Shown piece by piece: positions 22,109-32,374 of a DNA stretch of 64,000 bases; positions within the stretch are counted from its first letter, which is position 1, and every line of letters starts with the position of its first letter. The stretch spans positions 760,141-824,140 of the forward strand of contig CM030865.1 in assembly GCA_018105865.1 (NCBI GenBank), given 5' to 3'. Both the position numbers and the translations under genes were made by a program. Source of the DNA: Metaphire vulgaris. Lineage: Eukaryota > Annelida > Clitellata > Crassiclitellata > Megascolecidae. A model generated the notes under the pieces. The model was not told where the DNA came from and made no database searches. It worked only from the letters and a program-made list of their open reading frames with translations.

Positions 22109-23464
22109 AGTCCGTAATCCCCAATGGACGGCACGCATAGATCTGCACAAATATCACGTTCAAAAGTTCAATTAATTATTTTAATCCTTATATATTTGAT
22201 TATTAAAACGATTATTTATTTTATATAAAATCGTCTAGTAAGAAATAGTAAACTTTACTCTGTTCGTGATTCTCATTTCGGCATCGTGTTGTTTACATTA
22301 ACGACACATTTGTGCTTCGGCTGTTCCGCAGTTGAATGTCTTCATCGGCAAAGAAATAATATCCTCAATTAAAATGATTTTACGACCTTATATTGATTCT
22401 GAGATCGATTCAGATTGGAAATAGCAGAAAACTGGAATAAGTCTAATAAATTGCATGAAATTTTAGAATGAGGAACTAACTATTGCAGTTGATACTACTG
22501 GATGAAGCTGTGACTTGACCTATATCACAAAACGCGGATTACTACTATCAAATATAATTGATTTCCGACGAATTTCCATCATCAATAGAACGAGTCTAAG
22601 ATTTCTGAAAGCAAAGCCAGTTTTTTCCACCATTTTGTTAAGTGTGAGCGCATTACCATAAAACTCCTAACAGAAGACGGGTTTCTAATGCAGTCAGAGT
22701 TCAAAGTCATTTGTTTTAATAGAAGATAGGCCCTGCATTAGAAGTTTTACGGCAATTTATCCATATATCTGTCTTTTCAGTGGTTTTCACACAGGCTTAC
22801 TTAGCCTCCTAAACCACTTAAAATCACATTATTATTATTATTAATTTTCCACGGTATTTATGACAACCATTGACTAAATCTTAGCGAAGGTGGACTACTT
22901 CTAGTGATTAATAATTTCTATGGTCTTGAGCATGTGGATATGCTAATTGATTTAAATGTCAATTTAAAGAATTTATTTTGATATAGAAATTTAGAAAGAT
23001 AACATACACTCGAAGAGAAAATAATTTTGAAGGATTAACTTAGACTGAATATATTCGCTCGATCGGATCACTCGCCAACTGCTTCTGGGCCATTGCCGTT
23101 GGGTAAACATTAAGCCACCTCTAACGAGTCCTGTCCCAACAAAATAGAAAAAAAATTCACCTTCAATTTAAGTGACAAGCGATGTTTCGTCCTCTGTATC
23201 GTAGGCCTTGGGCTATGAGACCTCCCAGGCCTGCCATCGCCGCCGCCGTCGACCCCCTCTTGGGCCTCTATCGGCGTGTCTGTCCGCCCACCAATTGTGG
23301 CCGGGACTTTGGGAGGCGTCGACTCTTTTCCCGATTAAAGTCCTGAGGAAGATCGTTTGTCTGTTCTTCGTCGACAACCGGACGACGACTCCTCTGTCTC
23401 CGATAAAGATCAGATGAATTTAAGGTTTTACATCTTCATAATTAAAGTTGAGTTCGGATTGAAC
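22018..23464. promoter_or_regulatory. Head-to-head spacer between LRR and lectin genes
   Basis: The minus-strand LRR gene and the plus-strand lectin gene diverge from this stretch. It holds a (TA)n run at 22047-22105, then A+T-rich unique sequence, then a more GC-rich segment at 23.2-23.4 kb just before the lectin ATG. The missing LRR first exon should lie here; an ATG at about 22630 on the minus strand (context AAAATGGTGG) is one candidate but no clean in-phase donor was found. No TATA box was assigned. Confidence 0.4.
22047..22105. repeat. (TA)n microsatellite
   Basis: About thirty TA units, directly upstream of the polypyrimidine tract of the first recognised LRR exon. Confidence 0.9.
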
Positions 23465-25332
23465 ATGAAGTTCGCGTGGAAGCTCTTTTTAATCTGTGCT
23501 TTGTCTGGTTTTGGTTGTCGTGAAGCATTTGCCGAAGGTAGATTTCTTGTATTTTGAGTCTTTAAGACCAGATGTATTGTTGATGATGCTCTGTTATGCA
23601 GGTGATAGGCCTATGGCCAGTGTTTTATCCAGACCCCAGACCTTGGAAGGGGCAAACTGACTTGGCTGGAGGGGAAGAGACACAGTTCAATGCAAAAATG
23701 TGTGTCAGTGCTGGTTTTTTTTGTTGGGGGGGATTCCCCCTATCAGGTCTGTATAAAACACTGTCTGTGGCAATGGTGAAACAAATGCTTTTTGTTTGAA
23801 TGGGTAGATCCAGGCAGTGCAGTGTTTCCAACTGCAGCTAAGGACAATCCAGTGGATCGGAGAATATTTTTCCAGTTTCATAACTGTATATTTAAGGTTT
23901 TAATTCTTTGGTAGGTGCTGTAAAGCTTAATTATGGTCGATGTTTTGTCTTTAGGTGTAATGGCGACTGAATCTGACTGGGTTTCTAACGGCGTGAGCGA
24001 GTTCTACGTTAGCAGCGACACGGCGGAGACGTCGCTTAGCTGGTATGCTGCTAGAGGTTTTTGCATGGAGAGAAGTGCCGATCTCACGAGCATCACAAGC
24101 AGCGAAGAGCAGGAATTCTTAATTAATCACGTTAGAGTTTTGTGATTCTACTTGTCATCTTGTTGTTTCTAGTTTGTTCCTATCGATGTTTTATTGCACT
24201 TTCTGGTTTGATTGCAGTTAGCTGGGTTTAAAAAAAACAGGTTATTTGAGGCTTAAGTAAATATCTGAGTATATATATCCTGTAATTGTGCTACGGGTGG
24301 TAGCAAGAAAAAAATTGGGGAAGTTGATGACTGTCAGACATTTTTCAAAGGTAGAACACAGGTCACAGTAATGTGTAAATTGGAGTGGATAATGTGAAGA
24401 TTCTTTCTGTGTTTGTAGAGTCACTTGATTATGTCCAACTCGGGGTAGGGCATGGTCTAACACTTCCTGAGAGAAGCACTTTATAAATTCCTGCATTTAC
24501 ATGTCAGTTGACATTTTCATTTTGCAGTTGAACGTGACCGCATACGTGGGGCCCCTGTGGCATGGTCTCAACCGTCTACAAAACCCAACGTGGAGGTAAG
24601 TGCATCAGTAAATTACCACTATTTCATCTTAACTGGTCAGTAAATTTGATTTTCTATTTAATTTAATAAGATGATTTCAATGATTTGTATTTTTTAATAT
24701 CTGTTCTAAATATTCCTCTGACATTGCAGATGTTTTGGTTCATTTTGTGTTACGATGTTGTAATCTGGGGTTTGGGGCTCAGTGAGATTTTTGCCACTTG
24801 TCAAAACTGTTTTAGGAAAATTCAAAGGCTGCTTCTTACAACTTTTCTATCTTTTAGGCTTTAAGATTCAGACCATAGATCGTACAATCAGCAGTTAATC
24901 TGTTGCGATATTATAGGCAATATTTATCCCTCAACATTCAAATGTACATTTTCTCTTATGCTGTAACCATCAAATGGTGATGTCTTTCAGTTGGGTGGAT
25001 CAGGAGTCAGCTTCTTTTTCTAACTGGGCCGTTGGTTTTCCTGTGAATGATTCGGAGCTCCCGTGGAAGTGTGGCTATTTAGAACACAATGGTGAGACGC
25101 ATTTGACTTTAATCTCCACGAGAGATAGTTACAATGCATGTCAACGTGTGAACTAGTACAAAAATATCAGTATATGTTACAAATGGGACACCTTTGAAAT
25201 TCACAGGCAGAAAAATGGGAAGGCAGAGAGGAACACAGACCTAAAGCTGTATTTGAGATTGAATGCCACAGGATAATGAAGTTGCAGGTTCAAATCGTGC
25301 ATGCTGCTCAATCTTGCTGTGGTATTAACACA

Positions 25333-25391
<59 letters not shown>

Positions 25392-28160
25392 CAGTGGCAT
25401 AGCCAGAATTTCCAGAAGGGGGGTTTTGGTTTTCAGTTTTGACCGCGGCCAACTTTGAAAAAATCTTGACAAGCAAAAAAGGTTGTCTCTGCTATTTTTT
25501 CCTGACAAGCAAAAAAAAGGTCGTCACCTTTTAAACCATTCCATTCTATAGCCAAGGGGAGTTTTGACCCCCAAAATCACTTCCCAAAATTAAAAATGCA
25601 TAGAAACGTTTAAAATGTTATGTTTTCGGCAGCCAATGGGGGTTTTAACTCCTAACCCCCCCTTGGCTATGCCACTGCTTATTATTATTGTTATTGTTGT
25701 TATTATTATTGTTTTGTTGTTGTTGTTTGACGTTTGGTTTAATTTTAGGAGATTGGAAGAACGCGCACTGTGACTCACCGCGAGGGTTCATCTGCAAGAG
25801 ACCGCCGGATTTTGTCAGCACAGAGAAGACAAACCCCACGACAGTCGGCGTCCAGGGATACTGCCCCACGGGATTCTTCGGCGTCGGTCGGTAACATTGC
25901 GACATTCTGTCGGATCTCAAAGCTAAATTTGTGTGCGTCCTTCTGCAGTGTGGCTGGACGAGTGATCGGGTGAATAGAGAAGAGTTGAAGGAGTGAATCG
26001 ATGAATAGATTGGTTGATCGGACTTTGAGATGAAATGTTGACTTAAAACAGAATCCGGGTGGAATGTTGATTTGTGAAGTTCTGCTATGCGTCCTGTTGA
26101 CCTGTTGAACTTTACATGATTTTGTGATTGGGGGGGATCAGCTATGTACGTCCCTCCTCCGTCTAAGACTGCGAAGTTCGGAGAGAGATCCGTCACTCGA
26201 GGCAATCCTCTGTTATGGAACTCGCTCCCGGACTTGGTGACCACCGTCACCTCCTTCGAGTCATTTGCGATTAAACTCAAGACACACCTTTTTAATATCT
26301 CATTCGATCATTCCATGTAAAGCGCTCTTGACTTTGGCCCTAGCTATGTTACTGTGCTATATAAATTGTCATGAAGAATAGAATAGAATAGAATAGCTAA
26401 TATCCTGTTCTTGGGTTGTCAGTCTTCCCGACCGCATCGTCAGTCCGATCTGATTTCAGAATGTCTTTGTTTTGGTTTTCAGTGAACAGTAACAAGTGTT
26501 TCGCGATGTTCAACATCGATGGAACGGCCGGTGATGGAAAGACGTACGACGACGCGGTCACCTTTTGTCGCAGCCAGACAGGGGGCCTCATGCCTGACCT
26601 CGCCTGCATTGCCAACAAGGAAGAAAACAGTTGAGTTTACAGTCTGTTGGTTACGGGTGAAATATCAGTGATCAGATTTTTCTATTAAACTGATTGAGTG
26701 TAACGGAGTGCTGCAGACTGATGATGGGAGATGTTGTTTTACCTTTGTCCCTCTTTTTTGTTGTTGTAGCCGCCATTTTGGCTCGAATTGAGGGCAGTGA
26801 ATTTGGCTTCTGGATTGGATTGAGGCGAGAGACAAGCTCGGACAATCAGTACCGGTGGATTGATAACTCACCCGTCACGTTCCAACATTGGGAAGAAATG
26901 GAGCCTTCGATGGGCGTAAGATATTTGCAACCGTATGACTAATGCCTGTTGCGCAGGCGCTTAAGCTCACTTCAGTCATCAACGGAGAAGTTGTCCCTAG
27001 AATCGATCTCATGAAAATTGACCGCAGCGGCTTTTAAAATTTGAGTTTATCTTGGATTTGCCTCATGATATTTGAATTTGAAACTGTTAATGGTTCTGGC
27101 TTTCAGAATGAGTATTGCACAGAAATTGCCATCTTTGACGCTGGAACGTGGAATGACCTTCCGTGCAATAAACTGCGAGGCTATGCATGTCAGATGTACA
27201 AGGGTTAGTTGTTACGTTAATGAATATAGTATCTGTTGATTGCTTTATGCATCAGAGGCTGTTAACTGCGGGCACATCAATAGTATTCTGATTCACAAGA
27301 ACTAAGGGCCATTGAACATGTATTAACCCTGAGCAAATCGTTAACCCCTTAACTGCGGCCGTCAACCGATGCATTTTGCATTGACGTCGCTGCAATAGCA
27401 AAGTAACTTCATCAATCTTCATTTCATTCCTTTCAATCTTTAAAGAGGTTCTAGAATAAACTTCTACCGTATTAAATTCTACTGCTTGTGAATTAATTCT
27501 AAAGAAACATTTCAGATCCAGACAATCCAATAACTGTTCCGGGGCTTACAACGCAGCATCAGTGCGTCGATGGCTACGTGCCGTATTGGTACGCCTGCTA
27601 CAAGCTGTTCACCGATCAACCGAAGGGCTGGGCTGAAGCAGAGGCGCTGTGCGTCGCGGACGGAGGACACCTCACCTCGATCCACAGCGACCCGGAAAAC
27701 TCTGCCGTGATTGTCTATCTGATGAAAGAGACTGCGACGAACGTCACGTTTGCTTGGATTGGCCTCGAGTACCCCGTGGTACCTGAGTACTTTTATTGAT
27801 TTAATTGGTACTGCATTTTGAAGGACCACTTTGCGTAGTTGTCACTCGAATCGCTTGTATTCTCTTTTAACGTTTGAGTAGCAAGCGGTCGTTACATATA
27901 CGCGTTAATTTTGAGGATTCGGCTAGCTCCGCCTTCTTTATGGTGATTTGACAGAATGGCTCGGTCTACTATTGGTCGGATAACTGGCACGTGGTCTACA
28001 CCAACTGGGGTCAGGGTCAACCGGACAGAAGAGAAGGCGGAGGCTGCGTCGGAATCGACCAGAACGGATTCTGGTTCGACACTCTTTGCTCCCAACCATC
28101 GGCTTATGTGTGCAAAATTACTACAGGTCAGTTTTTCATGTTTTGCTTCTCTTTTAGAAC

Positions 28161-28198
<38 letters not shown>

Positions 28199-28915
28199 AA
28201 TCAAATGTTTAAAACAGATCTAATTGTTGGTTTCATGTTCATTTCACTGTTGTTATTCAACATTCAACTTGAATATCTGCGACATTAAGTGACTTTGCTG
28301 GAATTTACAATTACCGGGTACTGTTAGTGGACATTACAATGACACTTTGACTTAAGTTCATTTTGAACAAGGCTTGTTTTCCGATGCATTTATCAAGCAG
28401 CATCTGACTTATCGAGTGCTTTTGCGTTTGTCTCTGTCCTTTGTTGTGACGTGTGATTGTACGATGATTTTAGATGCAGTGAAGTTTCAAATTGTCGTTT
28501 GTGTTTTGAAATTCCTTATAATATTTCAATTTTCACTTAATTTCGGTGTCTTTTTCCTCACAGCACCACCTCAGACAACACCGGTCCAGATGGAAGGTTC
28601 GTGTCCAGAAAACACGTATAGCTTCAAATGGTCCCCGTACGGAGAGTACTGTTACGGAGTTACGACATCTTCGAGTACCTGGGACGTCGCTCAGACCGGT
28701 TGCCAGAATGCTGTTCCTTCAAGACCATGCAATCTCGTTTCGATCCACGATCCGCTTGAAAGCAAATTTGTTGGCGATTTTCTTGTCCAGGTGGTTCCAT
28801 ATGCTATGACATTCTGGATTGGACTGTCAAAAGCCAACTATGGTTAGTGGTTCTTCGTTTGTTTCCTTCTTTTGCGCTGCAAATGCCTTCTGATTTTAAC
28901 GTTGGAGATGATCGC

Positions 28916-28961
<46 letters not shown>

Positions 28962-29310
28962 GACGGAGAGAGACAGAGAGAGGTATGTTGAAATATCTGT
29001 AGAATTTCTTTTTCAGCAAAAGGGAGAAATTTTTCAAATGACAAACGAAGAGAGTTCTTGAAAAAGTCGACGGAAGTCTCCCCCCAAATGAATAATTATG
29101 TGAAGTGAATCTTTGAGCTGAGAGAACTTTTGAATGACGTCAATTTCGAAAGGTTCTTTCAGACGCTGTTTAATTGCACTCCAGATGCAGTAGTGTCACA
29201 GAACTGACCATACCAATTGCACTTAATATGCCATCTCATTTCACTTATCTCTTTTGCCTCTTCGTCACTCGCTGCAACCGCTCTGATGTGAACTGTCAAT
29301 TCAGCGGTAG

Positions 29311-29371
<61 letters not shown>

Positions 29372-30061
29372 AAGCGACAACTTATATAGCGCTATCTTAA
29401 AGCTCAGGCAGTGGACAAGAGCACTTTACAAAAGAGTTCCATAAGAAGTACTAAAAAGGTGCATTTTCAGTTTCTGAGCAAATCGGTTGGGGGAGATTTC
29501 CGACCTTCTTCCGGAAGGGAATTCCACGCTATCCCTGGTCGTTAGCCTTGCTCTGCACTGCTTTTCAGTACTCCCGCTGTATTTGTCTGCGGGTCTTTAC
29601 TCATTTGGCTTAAGTTTAATTTAGACGAATGTTTGACGATTTCTTTGTCCTCTGTCCTCTGTCAGAAAATGTTTTGCGGTGTGTTTTTAGTATCAGGTGT
29701 GAGTTTCTGTGATACTGTTTTACTGCAGAAGCTTCTGTAAGATGAAGTTTTTTTTTGAATGGATGTTGTTGTTTCTAGAGTCCAGTCATGTGTGGAGTGA
29801 TTCCTCGGAAGTTGAGTTCACCAACTGGACACCAGGGGAACCGAATGACGCCGACGGATCGCAGAAGTGCGTGCGCGCCTACGCTGACAACGTCAAATAC
29901 AAATGGGACGACTATTACTGCAACTCGGGCTATTTTCCGTACGTCTGCAAAGTCCGCAAAGGTTGGCGTTAGGCGCACAAATAGCCAAACTTTTAAGTCG
30001 TAGAACTGTTTCCGTGTCCTCTTTTTCTTCTTCAGAGTATTGTGCACAAAGAGCCCAGACA

Positions 30062-30111
<50 letters not shown>

Positions 30112-32374
30112 GGAGGGAGGGGAGGGAGGGAGGGAGGGGGGAGAGAGAGAGAGCAATCGTGGTTTTTGGAATGTCTCTAAAACCGCATATTGTGTTCCTT
30201 TCGTTTTTTTTAGTTTGGAAATGCTCTTAGAATTGGATAACTGTTTCAAATGTAGTGAAGCAGTGGCGGCTCCACAGAGGGGGCTCGGGGAGCTCGTGCC
30301 CCTATTGAGTGCCTGACGCCCCCGTTGGGACCCTATACTTAATACTACATACCTAACAACAAATGGTTGGCCCCCATGATTAGAAGTTACCACCCCAACG
30401 CCGCCCCCCCCCCCCCACTTGCCAAATCCTGGAGCCGCCACTGTAGTGAAGAGAGTTTTCCAATTGAATGCCTCCTCCGGGTTCGTTTGTTTCTTAAGCT
30501 CCTCCGCCTTCTACACCGCCTCCACCTGAGTTTGTCAACGGCACCTGTCCGAGCAACGAGTGGTCTCCGTACGGTGGCGACTGTTACCTGTTCCGCCCCG
30601 ACGCGTACGTGACTTGGGACGAGGCTGACCAGGACTGCCGGGCGTTCGGGTCATTCCTTGTGACAATTCTGAATAAGGATGAAAATTGGTTTGTTCATCA
30701 CAGACTTCTCGAAACGACTTGGTTTGCATTCGTTCGCCAGTGGTGGATTGGACTCTCAAAGCAGAAGGAAGGTCGGTAGCAGGGTTGTTCCTAGGATTAT
30801 CAATTTGGGGGGGATGTTGGTAAATTCTGGGGGTCCCCTGCCAAAAAAGTGTGACAAGCCAAAAAAGATCATCCCATAGAGGAAATTAGGGAGGTTGGGG
30901 AGGTGTTGGTCTCAAAATGGGGGCGTTGGTGGGGTGTTAGGCGGGTGTAAAAATATCCCTGGTCGGTAGCGTTGCTCTGCGCTGCTTTTTATTGTTCTGC
31001 GCTGTATTTGTCTGATTGCGGTCTTTACTCGTTTGGTCGAAGTTTCGTTTAGACGAATATTTGACGGTTTCTTTGCAGCGGTGGATTATTTCTGGGCGGA
31101 CGGTTCGTCTCTGAGCGCCTCCAACTACACCAACTGGATGCCGGGAAATCCGTCCGGTGACAGCTCTAGGCTCTGCGTCGACTTGCACGGTGCCGATGTC
31201 GACAGCGACGTCAGCGGTGCTCAGTGGTCGACTCGACAGTGCAGCGAGCTGCGTGGATACGCTTGCAGGGTTAAAAAGGTCAGACATTCTTCACGTCTTA
31301 ACATTTCCAACGTTTAATCATCTCTCTATCTCCACTGCTGCTGCTGTCAGTGTTGCCACAATTTGAACCGTGAATTTGTCCGAGTTTGACTGTAGCTGTG
31401 CTGCAGTGCTTATTCTAACCACCTAGACATTGGGGGGGGGGAAGTTTAACATTTTTTTTTTTTTGGAACAGACATTGGGGAGGTTATACTACTTGCCAAA
31501 ATGTCAAAAATTGTTTTGGGGGAAATTTCAAACTCGGGGGGAGGGGAAATCTCCCCCCAGAGAAGATCTAGAATAAACACTGGATCTGTGCTGTGTGAAC
31601 ACTTTGTGTTGGTTGTAATCTAAGATCTGGTGATATGGTTTATATATAGAAATTTGTGCTTTGTTGTAGGCAGTTATGAACCAACGCAAGTTCCAATTGA
31701 TTCAGGTGAACTTGAATATGCATTAATTAATGTTTACTGTACTTTTCTTTTAACTTTCAGAATCAAGGGTTTCTCTGGTTGCTACTTTTTTTGACGTGAA
31801 GCAATCTCTATCTGTAGATTTTATGTCATTGTAATGTTTGAGCAAAACTTATTTTCTGATTGTAAAAATTTGTGTTGAAATTTTCAAGATGTCTTTCGTT
31901 GTGATGTAGGTGAAATATATTTATTTTTTGCATAACTTTTAAATCATAAGTTTATCACAAATCTAAATAGTGTGACAATTTCGACAGTTTTTAAATTATA
32001 TCCAATATGTAAGAGATGCTGTGTCTTTTGTCTTTGACGTAGACACTTAGACAGATTCCTATTAATGTTGAGTTGTATTTTTATGTGGAATAGAAGTCAA
32101 TGCTGGGGCCATAGCAGGAGTTGTGATAGCCAGTGTAGTCGGTGTGGCCCTGGTCGTGGTCCTGTCTTTTCTCGGCTATCGTTGGCACCGGAATCGCAAA
32201 GAAAGCCCTTCTCGGTCGAGCGGTGTTCCAAACGTTGCCTTTGACAACAGATCGGAAAAAGGCGATTCAAAGAGCAGTCGTTCAAGCGACCCTAATACGG
32301 TCAACTACTTTGGAGAGCTCGAAACCCAGGACCCGGCCTCTGTTAACATCGGAAGGCTCGAAGTAAAAGATTGA
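23465..32374 (+). CDS. Type I receptor with five C-type lectin-like domains
   Basis: Exons: 23465-23537, 23955-24130, 24528-24595, 24991-25091, 25749-25886, 26483-26629, 26770-26915, 27107-27203, 27516-27778, 27955-28126, 28564-28842, 29779-29961, 30499-30771, 31079-31278, (31351-31369), 31670-31705, 32094-32374; about 883 residues. Exon 1 encodes a signal peptide (MKFAWKLFLICALSGF). Five CTLDs follow, then a stalk (SYEPTQVPIDS), a transmembrane helix (AGVVIASVVGVALVVVLSFL) and an approximately 60-residue tail with basic start (YRWHRNRK). The layout resembles mannose-receptor family proteins without the ricin and fibronectin modules; specific orthology is not claimed. Expected role: plasma-membrane glycan or ligand recognition. 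All junctions agree in phase except the last CTLD to stalk, which needs a 19-nt micro-exon (see findings). Donor 25887 (GTCGGT) is weak. Confidence 0.85.
23955..25810 (+). CDS. CTLD1 of the lectin receptor
   Basis: Exons 23955-24130, 24528-24595, 24991-25091 and the first part of 25749-25886. Landmarks: SWYAARGFCMERSADLTSI (first helix and loop), LWHGLNR in place of the WIGL motif, SFSNWAVGFP, then CGYLEHNGDWKNAHCDS and GFICKR. The usual EPN/QPD position reads GFP and WND reads WKN, so calcium-dependent sugar binding is unlikely for this domain. Confidence 0.8.
25336..25391. repeat. (TTA)n microsatellite split by a MITE
   Basis: TTA run broken by the family C element at 25392-25677; TTA units resume at 25678. 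The insertion therefore went into a pre-existing microsatellite. Confidence 0.9.
25392..25677. mobile_element. hAT-like MITE, family C
   Basis: Ends CAGTGGCATAGCCAG and GGCTATGCCACTG, inside a TTA microsatellite in the lectin intron before exon 25749. The duplication is hard to define in TTA repeats (ATTATTAT against CTTATTAT). Confidence 0.75.
25850..27203 (+). CDS. CTLD2 of the lectin receptor
   Basis: Part of exon 25749-25886 plus exons 26483-26629, 26770-26915, 27107-27203. Landmarks: CPTGFFG, TYDDAVTFCRSQTGG, FGFWIGLRRE, FQHWEEMEPS, TWNDLPCNKLRGYACQ. WND is intact, but the triplet before it is EPS rather than EPN, so calcium-site 2 is only half kept. The non-LTR fragment at 26.13-26.40 kb sits in its first intron. 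Confidence 0.8.
26125..26396 (+). mobile_element. Non-LTR retrotransposon 3' end
   Basis: The plus-strand frame reads ...GNPLLWNSLPDLVTTVTSF, ESFAIKLKTHLFN, then a stop, TGTAAAGCGCTCTTGAC and a GAATA repeat tail. 'WNSLP...SF..FK..LKTHLF' is the conserved C-terminus of CR1/L2/Rex-type reverse transcriptases. Truncated 5', non-functional. Confidence 0.75.
27516..28126 (+). CDS. CTLD3 of the lectin receptor, QPD type
   Basis: Exons 27516-27778 and 27955-28126. Landmarks: CVDGYVPYWYACYKLF, GWAEAEALCVADGGHLTSI, FAWIGLE, YTNWGQGQPD, FWFDTLCSQPSAYVCK. QPD at the calcium-site 2 position is the galactose-type signature in known C-type lectins; WND is WFD here. The first exon end is ambiguous by three bases (CCC|GTGGTA or GTG|GTACCT). 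Confidence 0.85.
28161..28197. repeat. (TTA)n microsatellite
   Basis: Twelve or so TTA units about 35 bases past the donor of lectin exon 27955-28126. Confidence 0.9.
28564..29961 (+). CDS. CTLD4 of the lectin receptor, EPN type
   Basis: Exons 28564-28842 and 29779-29961. A Pro/Thr linker (APPQTTPVQMEG) leads into CPENTYSFKW, YGEYCYG, NLVSIHDPLES, MTFWIGLSK, FTNWTPGEPNDADGSQKC, KWDDYYCNSGYFPYVCK. EPN plus WDD is close to the full mannose-type calcium-site 2, making this the best candidate sugar-binding domain. The 936-base intron inside it carries a LINE tail and a stretch paralogous to the CTLD5 intron. Confidence 0.87.
28915..28981 (+). repeat. (GA)n microsatellite
   Basis: GA-rich run in the CTLD4 intron. 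Confidence 0.9.
29309..29545 (-). mobile_element. Non-LTR retrotransposon 3' end with (AAT)n tail
   Basis: The minus strand reads VEFPSGRRSEISPNRF, AQKLKMHLFSTSYGTLL, a stop, then TGTAAAGTGCTCTTGTCC, AGCGCTATATAAG and an AAT run at 29309-29371. This matches the C-terminus plus tail layout of the copy at 26.1 kb. It shows directly that such elements carry triplet tails. Confidence 0.65.
29530..29648 (+). repeat. Intronic segment paralogous to 30954-31073
   Basis: About 115 bases (ATCCCTGGTCG, TTGCTCTGC, GCTGTATTTGTCTG, TTTAGACGAAT, TTGACG, TTTCTTTG) match the CTLD5 intron end. It marks duplication of a CTLD exon pair with its intron. Confidence 0.75.
30058..30155 (+). repeat. (GA)n / (GGGA)n tract
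   Basis: Purine-rich run in the intron between CTLD4 and CTLD5. Confidence 0.9.
30261..30443. mobile_element. hAT-like MITE, family B, perfect 8-bp TSD
   Basis: CAGTGGCGGCTCCA to GGAGCCGCCACTG, flanked by TAGTGAAG twice (30253-30260, 30444-30451). It lies 56 bases before the acceptor of lectin exon 30499. Confidence 0.9.
30499..31278 (+). CDS. CTLD5 of the lectin receptor
   Basis: Exons 30499-30771 and 31079-31278. A Pro-rich linker (APPPSTPPPPEF) leads into CPSNEWSPYGGDCYLF, TWDEADQDCRAFG, WWIGLSKQ, YTNWMPGNPSGD, AQWSTRQCSELRGYACR. The calcium-site triplet is NPS, so it is probably not a canonical sugar binder. The intron between the two exons holds a hAT-like MITE that duplicated the donor. 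Confidence 0.85.
30780..30961 (+). mobile_element. hAT-like MITE, family A, inserted at a splice donor
   Basis: CAGGGTTGTTCCTAGG to AAAAATATCCCTG, flanked by perfect GTCGGTAG duplications at 30772-30779 and 30962-30969. The first duplication is exactly the first eight bases of the intron after exon 30499-30771, including its GT donor. Confidence 0.9.
31404..31582. mobile_element. MITE family G (CAGTGYTTATTCTA)
   Basis: Inverted ends CAGTGCTTATTCTA and TAGAATAAACACTG. Other copies lie at 38853-39043 and 53623-53803, all with G- and C-runs inside. CTGTGCTG occurs on both sides with a 3-base offset. Confidence 0.65.
32094..32374 (+). CDS. Transmembrane and cytoplasmic exon of the lectin receptor
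   Basis: Phase 1 entry after TGGAATAG|A. It encodes AGAIAGVVIASVVGVALVVV, a stop-transfer run (YRWHRNRK) and a Ser/Asp-rich tail ending VNIGRLEVKD. A tyrosine sits in NTVNYFGELE, but no standard ITAM or endocytic YxxPhi motif is present. Confidence 0.85.
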
